Below are positions 30,545-38,637 of a DNA stretch of 64,000 bases, piece by piece. This DNA comes from Rufibacter psychrotolerans (lineage in GTDB: Bacteria; Bacteroidota; Bacteroidia; Cytophagales; Hymenobacteraceae). The notes under the pieces are model-generated. The model saw only the letters and a program-made list of their open reading frames with translations. It had not been told where the DNA came from and made no database searches. Made by a program: the position numbers and the translations under genes. The stretch covers positions 58,204-122,203 of the forward strand of contig NZ_JAFFJV010000022.1 of NCBI RefSeq assembly GCF_016924645.1, read 5' to 3'. Position 1 is the stretch's first letter. Each line of letters opens with the position of its first letter.

Positions 30545-32017
30545 TTACAGCAACGGAGACAGCAGCCGCGCCAGCTTCTCGAAGAACTGTTTCAAGTGCG
30601 GCCGCTTGCGCCAGGCTTCCGGGTCAATCTTCTGGGCGTGTGCCAGGTCCTGATAGAAGGTGTCGCGGAGTTGTTGCGAGATGGCCTCATCGTACACCAC
30701 AGCATTTACCTCAAAGTTCAGCTCAAAGCTGCGGTTGTCCATGTTGGCCGTGCCCACCATGCTAATGGTGCCGTCAATCACCACGGTTTTAGAGTGGATG
30801 AAGCCTTTCTGGTACAGGTAAATCTCTACCCCGGCGTGGAGCATGTCATCATAATACGACCAGGCCGCGGCGTTCACCAGCGCCGAGTCTGAGATGCCCG
30901 GCACCAGCAATTTCACCTTTACGCCCCCCAACGCGGCCACGGTGAGCGCCTGCAAAATGCCCTCGCCGGGAATAAAGTACGGCGTGGTGATGAGCACTTC
31001 CTTTTGCGCCAGGTAGATGGCCTGCAAGAGCGAGAACAGGATGGTAGGCATGGGCGAGTCCGGCCCGCTAGCGGCCATCTGCACCAGGGAGTTCTCTGCA
31101 TAGCGTTTCCTGCTCAGAAAGTACCCTCGGTGCGGGTGCAGTTGCTGGCCAGAGGAGAAGTTCCAGTCGCAGAAGAAGATGTACTGCAGGTAGTAGATGC
31201 CGGGGCCGTCAATGCGCAGGTGGGTGTCGCGCCAGTACAGGCGGGTGCGGTCCTCGGGCTTATTGATGTAGCGGTCGGCTACGTTAATGCCGCCCACAAA
31301 CGCCGTCTGGGCATCTACAATAATGATCTTGCGGTGGTTGCGGTAGTTGAGCCGGTTGGCCAGGAGCCAGAAATACACCTTGTGGAACGGACAGGCCTCT
31401 ACCCCCGCCGCGCGCAGCTCCTGCACGTACTTCCGGCGGATGGACCGGCTGCCGTAATCATCATAGATCAGCCGCACCTTCACGCCTTCGCGCGCCTTTT
31501 GGATCAGGACTTCCTTGATCTGGTTGCCGATGTGGTCATTGTCAATGATGTAGTACTCTATGTGGATGTGGTGCCGGGCCGACTGGAGCGCCTGCAGCAC
31601 CTCGGGGAACTTCTGCTCCCCATTCAGCAACAGCTTCACGCGGTTGCCGCTGGTGAGCGGGCTCAGGCCGTCGTTGAGCAACAGCTTTATCAGTTCGCGG
31701 TAGTTCTGCACGGTGGGGCTGCTGGTGGCCAGGGTCTCCTCTGTGGAGGCGTGCACCCGTTCTTCCAGCCGCTGCAGGAAAATCTCGTCCTCTACCAGTT
31801 TCTTGGTGTAGATGCGGCGCTTCTTGTAGTTGATCCCGAAGGAGAAGTAAATGATAATTCCGCCCACGGGCACAAAGATGGCCAGCAGCAGATACGCCAG
31901 GGTTTTAGACGTGGAGCCCGTGTCATAGATAATGCGCAGGCACACCGCTACCAGCACCACCAGGTACAGGGTGTTCCAGATCAACAGCCAGTCTATGCTC
32001 TTGAGCAGCTCTGCCAC
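30545..32017 (-). CDS. cls: Cardiolipin synthase (phospholipase D superfamily)
   Basis: The 490-residue enzyme joins two phosphatidylglycerols into cardiolipin. It has two N-terminal transmembrane helices (about 9-29 and 39-61, PLDc_N region), then two HKD active-site motifs: His228 with K230 and D235 in NHRKIIIVD, and His408 with K410 and D415 in FIHSKTVVID, followed by MVGTANMDNRSF. The second motif and the C-terminal ELNFEVNAVVYD match ClsA-type enzymes. The start is a GTG at 32017 (MAELLKSIDWLL). It is co-oriented with, and 67 bases downstream of, a membrane-bound hydrolase gene. Confidence 0.95.
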   Translation of the reverse strand: MAELLKSIDWLLIWNTLYLVVLVAVCLRIIYDTGSTSKTLAYLLLAIFVPVGGIIIYFSFGINYKKRRIYTKKLVEDEIFLQRLEERVHASTEETLATSSPTVQNYRELIKLLLNDGLSPLTSGNRVKLLLNGEQKFPEVLQALQSARHHIHIEYYIIDNDHIGNQIKEVLIQKAREGVKVRLIYDDYGSRSIRRKYVQELRAAGVEACPFHKVYFWLLANRLNYRNHRKIIIVDAQTAFVGGINVADRYINKPEDRTRLYWRDTHLRIDGPGIYYLQYIFFCDWNFSSGQQLHPHRGYFLSRKRYAENSLVQMAASGPDSPMPTILFSLLQAIYLAQKEVLITTPYFIPGEGILQALTVAALGGVKVKLLVPGISDSALVNAAAWSYYDDMLHAGVEIYLYQKGFIHSKTVVIDGTISMVGTANMDNRSFELNFEVNAVVYDEAISQQLRDTFYQDLAHAQKIDPEAWRKRPHLKQFFEKLARLLSPLL

Positions 32018-32084
32018 GCGTGTGTCTCTTTTCTGCCGGGCTTCCTATTGATGCAAATAAGACGCCCGCGCTATTTCTGTTCGA

Positions 32085-33173
32085 TTATAGTTCGGTTACA
32101 TGCTCTTGCCGCTGGCGGTAAATAGCTCCGGCGGTTTCCTGCCGTTTTGCCTCCGGCGGATTGAAAATATACCGCCACATGGCCTTGAACGCCTCCCAGC
32201 TCCAGCCCTTGGCCCGGCCGCGCTGCATGACCAGTTTGTTGTCTATGCCCGGCGGTTGCAGGAAATAATGGAAGGTGAAACGGCCCCTGGGGTTTTGCCA
32301 CCCCTGCATCTGCCCAAACCGCGGTATGCTGAAGACCAGCGTATCCTGCCATTGCTCTACGGTATAATACCCGGCGGCGAACTGCTTCAGGTCCTCTATT
32401 TCTTCCTTCGGGTTGGTGGCCGCTGCCAGGAGCTGCTGGTTTCTGGGGAAAAAGGTGAACTGGGTTGGGGAGGTATTGGGCCAGAAAACCGAGCGGTGCC
32501 CCACGTAATACCCAGAATCTGCCTGGGCCACGGCCAGCCACAGCCAACTGTTAAACGGCGTAGGCGTCACGAAGAACCTGTCTGCGGGCAGTTGCTGCGT
32601 GGCCAGCGAAGCGGCTATCTGCGCCCGTACGCTCACCTTGTTGTAAACCGCGTAACCCAGGTAAACGCCCGCTAAAGCCAGACCGGCTACGGCCCACCGC
32701 CCCCGGCTTGTATGGGAGGTTTTGAGCAGTAGCAGAGCTACAAAGGCAAGGAGGGGCCACATGGTAAAGAGTGGATCTGCCACGTACAGCAGGTGAACGG
32801 AGAAACGCTCCGCTGAGAAAGGCTCCAGCAAGCCGGTGGTGTAGGCGTTGCACGTGTCCAGCAGGTCATGCAGTCCCAGTTGTAGCAGGAAAAAAAGGAA
32901 GAACTGCCGCCAGGGCACTGGTTTATCTTTGTGCCACCGCCGGGCGACCCAGGCCAGCCCCAGCGCCCCCAGAAAAGCAAACAGGAAGGAATGGGTGAAG
33001 CCCCGGTGCACCAACAGGTTCTCATGAGGAGTTAGCCAGAGCGCGGCCACCGTGTCCACGTCGGGGAAGTTCTGGGCCATGGCTCCCCAGAGTAAGGCCC
33101 GCTTGCCTAACTTTTTAGAAAGCATGATTTCCCCCAGGCAAGCGCCTAAGGCAGCATGGGTCAGTGAATCCAT
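32085..33173 (-). CDS. Membrane-bound metal-dependent hydrolase (YbcI/DUF457-type)
   Basis: The 362-residue protein begins MDSLTHAALGACLGE, typical of the LexA-regulated YbcI / DUF457 family, and keeps its metal-ligand motifs: His6, FPDVD (36-40) and HRGFTHS (56-62). Several membrane helices follow (to about residue 190), then a soluble C-terminal part of about 150 residues. The biochemical substrate of this family is unknown. The ATG at 33173 is preferred; an upstream frame extends ten codons. Downstream it leads into the cardiolipin synthase gene, and both may act on membrane lipids, but that is only a guess from position. Confidence 0.87.
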   Translation of the reverse strand: MDSLTHAALGACLGEIMLSKKLGKRALLWGAMAQNFPDVDTVAALWLTPHENLLVHRGFTHSFLFAFLGALGLAWVARRWHKDKPVPWRQFFLFFLLQLGLHDLLDTCNAYTTGLLEPFSAERFSVHLLYVADPLFTMWPLLAFVALLLLKTSHTSRGRWAVAGLALAGVYLGYAVYNKVSVRAQIAASLATQQLPADRFFVTPTPFNSWLWLAVAQADSGYYVGHRSVFWPNTSPTQFTFFPRNQQLLAAATNPKEEIEDLKQFAAGYYTVEQWQDTLVFSIPRFGQMQGWQNPRGRFTFHYFLQPPGIDNKLVMQRGRAKGWSWEAFKAMWRYIFNPPEAKRQETAGAIYRQRQEHVTEL

Positions 33174-33215
33174 TTGGTTCTTGTGTGGCTTTTCTATACG
33201 CACCCAGGCAGGTAG

Positions 33216-33252
33216 CGTTTTTAAGGCCTTTCCCTAAAAACGGCCCTGAAAC
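33216..33252. repeat. Nested palindrome upstream of the hydrolase gene
   Basis: CGTTTTTAAGGCC and GGCCCTGAAACTG enclose TTTCCCTAAAAAC. It is a family copy with weaker outer pairing. Confidence 0.45.
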
Positions 33253-33330
33253 TGACTGGTACGGGTACCCTTGAATCAGCAGCAAATATATCATTCAGAA
33301 TATATTTCTTGCCACCCAAAGGCGCACCAA

Positions 33331-33385
33331 AAAGCCTGCTGTTTTTGAGCTTCCTTTTGGAAAATGGCTCAAAAACAGCAGGCTT
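33331..33385 (-). terminator. Long nested hairpin after the ABC ATPase gene
   Basis: AAGCCTGCTGTTTTTGAGC (33332-33350) pairs perfectly with GCTCAAAAACAGCAGGCTT (33367-33385), a 19-bp stem enclosing TTCCTTTTGGAAAATG, itself a small palindrome. It is the best example of the family with a unique outer arm and the shared inner core. Confidence 0.8.
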
Positions 33386-33456
33386 CCAAGGCACTTCTAG
33401 CTTGTGGATAACCCACCGCGCGGCAGACGCTTATCCACCCAATTCCTTGTGGACAA

Positions 33457-34149
33457 CTATACCGTAAAGTAGCTTTCCAGCTGCTGGAGGGTGGTTTCGT
33501 TGGTCTTCATGTCTTCCATCACCTTGCCTTTTTCCAGCAGCACAATGCGGTCACACACTTCTATGACGTGGCTGAGGTCGTGGCTGGAGATGAGCATGGT
33601 CATGCCTTGGCGCTTGAGGTCTTTCAGCAGGTTCTTGAGCCTGATCTGCGAGCTGGGGTCCAGGTTGGCGAACGGCTCATCCAGGATCAGCAGCTCGGGG
33701 TCTGACATCACGGCGGCGGCCACGCCCACCTTCTTCTGGTTCCCCTTGGAGAAATCCCTGATGTACTTGCGCTGCTCCAGGATCTCGCCGTTGAAGAAAT
33801 CACGGAAACGGTCCATAAACGCCTGCACGTCGCCGGGGGTTAAGCCGTTCAGTTTCCCGATGAAATTGAAGTACTCCTCGGGCGTGAGGAAATCGATCAG
33901 GAAGCCTTCGTCCAGGTGGGAGCCGGTGTAGCGCTTCCAGTCTTCGGTAGCGCGTACGTTCTCGCCCTTGCTGAACACCTGCCCCTGGCTAGGGCGGATC
34001 AGGTCCAGGATCATGCGGAAAAACGTGGTTTTGCCGGCGCCGTTGTTTCCTACCAAGCCAATGGTTTCGCCTTTCTGCACCACTAGGGAGGGAATGTTCA
34101 CCACGGTCACGCCGTTGTAGTTCTTTTGAAGGTCGCGTACTTCTATCAT
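33457..34149 (-). CDS. ABC transporter ATP-binding protein partnering the DUF5687 permease
   Basis: The 230-residue ATPase has Walker A GNNGAGKTT (34-42), the signature-like FSKGNQKK with the LSGGQ motif altered to FSKGN, Walker B LLILDEPFANLDPSS and an H-loop in SSHDLSHV. It belongs to the CcmA/NatA-like exporter class. The DUF5687 membrane protein upstream on the same strand (111 bp away) is its expected permease; that pairing is common in Bacteroidota. Substrate is unknown; gliding or surface-export functions have been suggested for similar pairs but cannot be shown here. The ATG at 34149 is natural. Confidence 0.92.
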   Translation of the reverse strand: MIEVRDLQKNYNGVTVVNIPSLVVQKGETIGLVGNNGAGKTTFFRMILDLIRPSQGQVFSKGENVRATEDWKRYTGSHLDEGFLIDFLTPEEYFNFIGKLNGLTPGDVQAFMDRFRDFFNGEILEQRKYIRDFSKGNQKKVGVAAAVMSDPELLILDEPFANLDPSSQIRLKNLLKDLKRQGMTMLISSHDLSHVIEVCDRIVLLEKGKVMEDMKTNETTLQQLESYFTV

Positions 34150-34260
34150 GTTTTTTATTTTTTAGACACAAGTATCAAGTATCAGGACACAAGACTTTTG
34201 TGTGGTTAGCTAAATGGGTTACTCTTTCTTTAGAAGGTAAATTCTAGGACAAACCGGTAC

Positions 34261-35748
34261 TTAGACCTGGCGGAAACCGGCGGCAATGGCGTACTTCTCG
34301 CGCTGGAAGCGCTGCACCACCACGCCCATGAGCTGCCTATGGAAGAGAAAGCCCAGGATGCCTAACACGCCCACGGCCGCGATGCCCCACCACGGCTTGT
34401 CCATAAGCCCGAACGGCAGGTACACCAGGATGGGGATAAGGAGGGCGGGCAGCATCATGATGAACTGGGAGGCCCCCACGCCCTGCCAGTTGAACGAGGC
34501 GCTCTTGCTAAGGTCTATGCGCTTCTTGTTGTAGGTGCTCATGAACAGGATCACAAACGTGTTCACGCCTATGTTGTACAGGAAACAGGCCGTGTTGATG
34601 GCCATGATCTTGATACCCACGCCGGGCATGAAGCCGTAGAGCAGCGTTACCAGGTAAGCCGCGGTACAGGCCACCACAAACATCCAGAACTTGCCCATGT
34701 AAAACGTGTAGGGGCTCAGGCGCTTGGTGAGCAGGGCATCAAAGTGCGCGCTTTGCCAGCCCGGCACAAACTGCCCGTAGCTCATCATCATAAAGCCTGT
34801 CATGAAAATACCCGGGAAGATGAGCATGGCAAAGCCATCGGTGTAGACTTTGTTGGTGTAGAAAAGGAACCCGTACGCCAGAAAGAACACCGACATGGTG
34901 GTGGTAGACTTGGGCCGCTTGTGGCGCAGGATCAGTTTTACCTCCAGACCAATGAGGGTACCCATTTCGCCAAACCGTTGCAGGAGCCCAATTTCGGTGG
35001 AGTCACCTACCTTGGCCGGCTTGCCCACGCGCATTTCCTCTGGGTAGGTATGCGCCATTAAGAAACGGTAGTTGAGCAGGTACACCGCTACCAGCGCGGC
35101 CAACGGCACCAGCACCAATATTGGGTTGTTGCCCAAGGCCCTGAAGAACACCGCTGAGGCCGTCCCCACCGAGATGTACCCCAGGTAATCTAGCGTGGCC
35201 AGCCCCACTACCGCCAGCAGAAAGCCCACGGTAACCAAGGGTTTCTCTACCAGCTGGCGCTTAAAATACAGAGTAAGGAAGTTGTTGATGAGCGTGATCA
35301 GGAACATGCCGGCTACCCACATCCAAGCGCCGCCCGTTCCGTAGACCTCGGGCAGCATTCTGAGCGCAAACGGAATAAACAGCAGCAGCGGCAGGAAATT
35401 GAACAGGCTGGTAATGGATTTCCAGAGGACAAAGTGCACCAGCCGGCCCTTGCCGATGGGTAAATGCAGGTACGGCTGTACCCCCAGCACGGGCAGTTCC
35501 TGCATAAAGAACCTCAGGCTCAGGTCTACCAGGAAGTAATAGAGCAAACTGCGGTTCACCACGTCCACGACGTTGGCCTCGGGCTTAACGGCCTGCACTA
35601 TCTCGTTCATGAAAAAGCCAATCAGCACCACGTACAGCAGCATGATCAGCATGAAAAAACCCAGCACTAAGTTTATCGCCAGGTTCTTTTGCCACACGCT
35701 GGAACGGGTGGCTTCTTTCCATTGATGGGCAAGTAGTAGTCTGATCAT
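34261..35748 (-). CDS. DUF5687 family ABC permease-like membrane protein
   Basis: The 495-residue polytopic protein begins MIRLLLAHQWKEATRSSVWQ and has roughly twelve hydrophobic segments, for example LAINLVLGFFMLIMLLYVVL and LLIPILVYLPFGLMD, with a central cytoplasmic basic loop (LKLILRHKRPKSTTTMS). This is the DUF5687 pattern, found next to ABC ATPases in Bacteroidota and probably forming their membrane part. The ATPase follows downstream on the same strand. No periplasmic partner is adjacent. What is transported is unknown. The ATG at 35748 is natural. Confidence 0.88.
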   Translation of the reverse strand: MIRLLLAHQWKEATRSSVWQKNLAINLVLGFFMLIMLLYVVLIGFFMNEIVQAVKPEANVVDVVNRSLLYYFLVDLSLRFFMQELPVLGVQPYLHLPIGKGRLVHFVLWKSITSLFNFLPLLLFIPFALRMLPEVYGTGGAWMWVAGMFLITLINNFLTLYFKRQLVEKPLVTVGFLLAVVGLATLDYLGYISVGTASAVFFRALGNNPILVLVPLAALVAVYLLNYRFLMAHTYPEEMRVGKPAKVGDSTEIGLLQRFGEMGTLIGLEVKLILRHKRPKSTTTMSVFFLAYGFLFYTNKVYTDGFAMLIFPGIFMTGFMMMSYGQFVPGWQSAHFDALLTKRLSPYTFYMGKFWMFVVACTAAYLVTLLYGFMPGVGIKIMAINTACFLYNIGVNTFVILFMSTYNKKRIDLSKSASFNWQGVGASQFIMMLPALLIPILVYLPFGLMDKPWWGIAAVGVLGILGFLFHRQLMGVVVQRFQREKYAIAAGFRQV

Positions 35749-36009
35749 AAGGGTAGGCTTGTTAAGAATGGCTGTTTACCTAGTTAGTCTGCGTAATGAC
35801 CAAATTCTTACAGGTTCCAGGATGTTTTTCTGCGCAGTTGGTGGCAGAAAGGTTAACCAGCCAGTTTACTACCTACTGTCTATCAAGCACATTCACTTGT
35901 AGTTCTTGGTTGAAAGCGGAGTTTTGGGATTGTTGAGGGTGCCAGCTCCTTGTAGCTTTACCCGCTGTGTATGGCTTAGATTACCGGAGAAACCAATTTG
36001 GAACTTGTG
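35749..36009. other. Intergenic stretch without a recognised gene
   Basis: Left part of the gap between the DUF5687 gene and the sigma-partner gene (35749-36661). No gene, palindrome or repeat match is seen here. It probably contains the promoter of the minus-strand DUF5687-ABC pair, but no convincing -7 box was found. Confidence 0.5.
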
Positions 36010-36156
36010 GCTCACGGCAGTTGCAAACTGCCTTCAAAATAGGTCCAAGTCACAGACTTGAACCATGGGAGGCTGCAGGAATTACGGGTAGGCACTCGCA
36101 GGTCTGGAAGACACTGCGAGGTCTTTGGAGCGTGCAAGGCTGTGGGTTGAGCCTAA

Positions 36157-36233
36157 CTATGGCGCGGATTTACTCCTGTGCCTAACCTGCTCCTCTAGAG
36201 TAGAAAGGCACGGAAGAAACTTCCGCGCCATAG
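36157..36233. repeat. 78-bp terminal-inverted-repeat element, copy 2
   Basis: Arms CTATGGCGCGGATTTACTCC.. (36157-36180) and ..AAACTTCCGCGCCATAG (36209-36233) are imperfectly complementary. The centre CTAACCTGCTCCTCTAGAG resembles copy 1 at 11398-11475. Confidence 0.8.
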
Positions 36234-36276
36234 AAAGTGGGTTGTTGAGAGTAGGCAAAGGTGTGGGTGAAGCGGA

Positions 36277-36311
36277 AAGACCTCACAGGTTTCGAAAACC
36301 TGTGAGGTCTT
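36277..36311. repeat. Perfect 16-bp palindrome (AAGACCTCACAGGTTT type)
   Basis: AAGACCTCACAGGTTT (36277-36292), loop CGA, AAACCTGTGAGGTCTT (36296-36311). The stem is perfect. Palindromes with this AGACCT(C)..AGGT pattern are widespread in Bacteroidota intergenic DNA, from general knowledge. Confidence 0.85.
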
Positions 36312-36363
36312 ACGTTCTGGAGCCGCATCGCAGCTATATCGCTGCTATGAAAGTCCACAGCCG

Positions 36364-36498
36364 GAAGATCCCGATTCCAGTCTTTGGCTCGAGCGCCTCG
36401 CTTGTGGCCCCTGAAGAACAGAAGCTAAGCATAAACTACAAGGGTGGGCCGCAAGGGCAGTGCGAGGGCAAAGACGGGGCCCCGCGGCCGTGAGCGCA
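36364..36498 (+). repeat. Core dispersed repeat, copy 2
   Basis: Nearly identical to the reverse complement of 11207-11335 and closely similar to 38354-38480. A frame through it reads VFGSSASLVAPEEQKL in all three copies, but the frames diverge at a one-base length difference near CGAGGG(G)CAAAGACGG, so a conserved protein is unlikely. Confidence 0.85.
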
Positions 36499-36661
36499 CC
36501 AAGCAAACTATGCAACAATCCAGCTTATAAGATCATAGACAAACCGCCGCTACGCCAGCAATAGCCAATCCAGCAACAGCTGTCATCACCCCAGCCATGG
36601 GCACGAGGCACTTCGCCAGCAAAGGCTATCTCAACCACTTCCCAAAAGACTTAGAAGAAGA

Positions 36662-37300
36662 TTATGCCGCTGCCTCCAGACTCTCCAGTTCACAATACGC
36701 CGCTTTGAGCGACTTCAGATGATTGCCGAACATCTTCCGGATGTACCACTTCAGGAAGAGATAGCCCAGCACGGCCCCTATGACAAAACCTAAGGTCAGG
36801 CGCGGGTACATCTGGTCCCAGGGCAGGTGCGAGATATTGATGCCCTTGGCCAGTTTCAGGTAGGCCAACTGGCCAACAGCCAGGCCAAGGGGGGCCAGCA
36901 GCATGTTGGTCCAGAAATAGAGTCTGGTAAGGCCGGTGAGCATCTCAATGAGGTTGCGCAGGGTGGCGCGCAGGTTCTCAGTGGTCACGTTCAGGGATTT
37001 CACATAGGACAGGCGCGCCCAGAAATAGCCCAAAAACGGCAGGCAGACCATCATCACCACCACGCAAAGCGCCTGGAACGCGGTATCTCCTTTTATCCAG
37101 ATGGCCCCTGCCCCAAACAGCAGCACGGTAGACGCCTGTACCGCCAGCTCAAAGTAGATGTTCCGCTTGAGTTTGGTAACCGCATTCTCGGTACGGGCTT
37201 TGAGAAAACCCGCAATCTGGTGCTCTGTGACCTGGTTGGCCGCCGCTGTTTGGGCGGCATACGCTTTCCAGGTATCCTTCAGGCTATCTAATTTCATCAT
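36662..37300 (-). CDS. Membrane protein encoded with an ECF sigma factor (possible anti-sigma partner)
   Basis: The 212-residue product has a 55-residue cytoplasmic N-terminus (MMKLDSLKDTWKAYAAQTAA..) and four predicted transmembrane helices (e.g. AVQASTVLLFGAGAIWI, LCVVVMMVCLPFLGYFWARL, TNMLLAPLGLAVGQLAYLKL, FVIGAVLGYLFLKWYI). It is not a recognised anti-sigma family, but its gene overlaps the upstream sigma-factor gene by 17 bases and so is translationally linked, the usual arrangement of sigma with its regulator. The N-terminal helical arm would face the cytoplasm, where it could bind the sigma factor. This role is an inference from context. Confidence 0.75.
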   Translation of the reverse strand: MMKLDSLKDTWKAYAAQTAAANQVTEHQIAGFLKARTENAVTKLKRNIYFELAVQASTVLLFGAGAIWIKGDTAFQALCVVVMMVCLPFLGYFWARLSYVKSLNVTTENLRATLRNLIEMLTGLTRLYFWTNMLLAPLGLAVGQLAYLKLAKGINISHLPWDQMYPRLTLGFVIGAVLGYLFLKWYIRKMFGNHLKSLKAAYCELESLEAAA

Positions 37301-37802
37301 ACACCGGGGTTAGCAACTTCTCTAATTTCGCTTTGATGCGGTTCAACTTTACGCCTACGTTAGACTTGGTGATACCAATGATATCGGCCATCTCCTCATA
37401 GGACTTGTCTTCCAGGTACAGCATCACAATCGCCTTCTCTACCTGGGAGAGCTGGTCAATAGCGGCATAGAGATACTTGATTTTCAACTCGTACTCGGCA
37501 GAGGTGTCCGGCGAGGCCGGGATCTGCAAATCCATGTCTGAGAGAGAACCGTGGTGGGGACGGCGGCTTTCTTTCCGGAAGCTGGAGACGGCCGTGTTCA
37601 GGGCCACGCGGTACATCCAGGTACTTACCTTAGACTCGTGCTTAAACGAGGGAAAGGACCTCCAGAGTTGCAGCACGATCTCCTGAAACAAGTCTTTCCG
37701 CTCCTCGGGGTCCCGGCAGTACATGCTGCACACCTTATGGATCAGGGCCTGATCCTGGGCGATGAGCTTCACAAATTCTGCACGTAAGGCCGGATTTTCC
37801 AC
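37284..37802 (-). CDS. ECF-type RNA polymerase sigma factor
   Basis: The 172-residue protein has sigma region 2 (about residues 22-85, with RDPEERKDLFQEIVLQLW and STWMYRVALNTAVSSFRKES) and region 4 helix-turn-helix (about 115-165, SQVEKAIVMLYLEDKSYEEM and IIGITKSNVGVKLNRI). It belongs to the sigma-70 extracytoplasmic-function group. The start is GTG at 37802 (MENPALRAEF); no better ATG is upstream. Its 3' end overlaps the membrane-protein gene. No target promoter could be identified in the window. Confidence 0.93.
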   Translation of the reverse strand: MENPALRAEFVKLIAQDQALIHKVCSMYCRDPEERKDLFQEIVLQLWRSFPSFKHESKVSTWMYRVALNTAVSSFRKESRRPHHGSLSDMDLQIPASPDTSAEYELKIKYLYAAIDQLSQVEKAIVMLYLEDKSYEEMADIIGITKSNVGVKLNRIKAKLEKLLTPVYDEIR

Positions 37803-38101
37803 CGTAATAGGTAAAGGTTTGGGGTATTAGTAGCCGAAAGATCGGGTAAATTACACTACGCCCTCTAAAAGCACCCGCATTCTACCCGTAATTGCTGTTT
37901 GCAGCCTCTTTTTGGAAAAACAGCCCTTACATGTAAAACGTTGTTACCCAATGCACCGCTGTCTGAGAATCAGCCGGGTCTTCTGGTTTTAGGCTAATTT
38001 TGGGAAAAAGGCCGTTTAACGGGAATTGGCGCAGACGCTCGCAGCGTCCTTCGGACGCCCGCAGGTCTTTGAAGTTGGCGGTATTGCGGCGGCAGGTGGA
38101 G

Positions 38102-38280
38102 TAGACCCACCCCCTACCCCTCCTGGGAGGGGAGTTATCTGCACGAGTAAGAAAACTGCATTGGCAATCCATTCATGCAGCAAAATTTCAGCCGGCTAAA
38201 TAACCATGTGAACAGCAACCCTGCCCCAGCATCCGCCATGAACCAAAACTCCCCTCCCGGGAGGGGCAGGGGTGGGTCTA
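38102..38280. repeat. REPIN-like 34-bp inverted pair
   Basis: Arm 38102-38136 (TAGACCCACCCCCTACCCCT.. ending GGAGTT) and arm 38247-38280 (AACTCCCCTCCCGGGAGGGG.. ending GGTCTA) are reverse complements with only a few mismatches, 110 bp apart. Each arm contains the smaller palindrome CCCCTCC.GGGAGGGG, so symmetry exists at two levels. Confidence 0.8.
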
Positions 38281-38353
38281 CTTCTGCAGAACTTTCGTTA
38301 CTACCAGCAAAGCTTCCGTCACCAGCCAGCAATAGGCTTTGCTATTCGCACCT

Positions 38354-38480
38354 ATTCCAGTCTTTGGCTCGAGCGCCTCGCTTGTGGCCCCTGAGGAACA
38401 GAAGCTAAGAGCAGACTGCAAGCGTGGGCCGCAAGGGCAGTGCGAGGGGCAAAGACGGGTCTCGCGGCTGTGAGCGCTTA
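38354..38480 (+). repeat. Core dispersed repeat, copy 3
   Basis: Matches copies 1 and 2 from TTCCAGTCTTTGGCTCGAGC to GTGAGCGCTT, with about a dozen differences. Unlike copies 1 and 2 it lacks the 78-bp element and short palindromes next to it; left of it lies the 34-bp inverted pair. Confidence 0.85.
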
Positions 38481-38562
38481 CCAGAAGAGATGGAACACCA
38501 CAGCCCATGAAACCATAGACAATCAGAAAGGCCAAGGCAACTACAAACCCCTAAACACAAAA

Positions 38563-38608
38563 ATTCCGTTTAGGAGCCGTTTTCCCAAAAACAGCTCCTA
38601 AACGGAAT
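38563..38608 (-). terminator. Nested hairpin terminating gdhA
   Basis: ATTCCGTTTAGGAGC (38563-38577) pairs perfectly with GCTCCTAAACGGAAT (38594-38608) around CGTTTTCCCAAAAACA. It lies 30 bases after the gdhA stop on the minus strand. Confidence 0.75.
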
Positions 38609-38637
38609 CTTATCCATTTACAACAGATGCACCTGCA

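Larger units (their letters stand above)
36010..36560. repeat. Composite intergenic repeat block, copy B
   Basis: In order: palindrome GGCAGTTGCAAACTGCC (about 36016-36032), 23-bp palindrome (36042-36064), an imperfect palindrome with CTCGCAGGTCT / GCGAGGTCTT (about 36092-36124), the 78-bp inverted repeat (36157-36233), a perfect 16-bp palindrome (36277-36311), then the core repeat (36364-36498) with its CCGCTACGCCAGCAA tail (from 36546). The shared modules match block A at 11.0-11.6 kb, reversed. The two imperfect or perfect AGACCT-type palindromes are present only here. No gene is seen in the block. Confidence 0.75.
37803..38637. other. Repeat-rich intergenic region, no gene seen
   Basis: Between the sigma factor and gdhA stops no convincing gene is found in 835 bp. 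The region holds two weak nested palindromes (37894-37927 and about 37986-38021), a hairpin with GCGTCC-TTC-GGACGC near 38044-38058, the large inverted pair at 38102-38280, the third core repeat (38354-38480) and the gdhA terminator (38563-38608). Confidence 0.6.

Noticed and set aside
36010..38530. CRISPR array in the repeat-rich regions
   Set aside because: The repeats are palindromes and dispersed elements of differing length, not regularly spaced direct repeats, and there are no cas genes.
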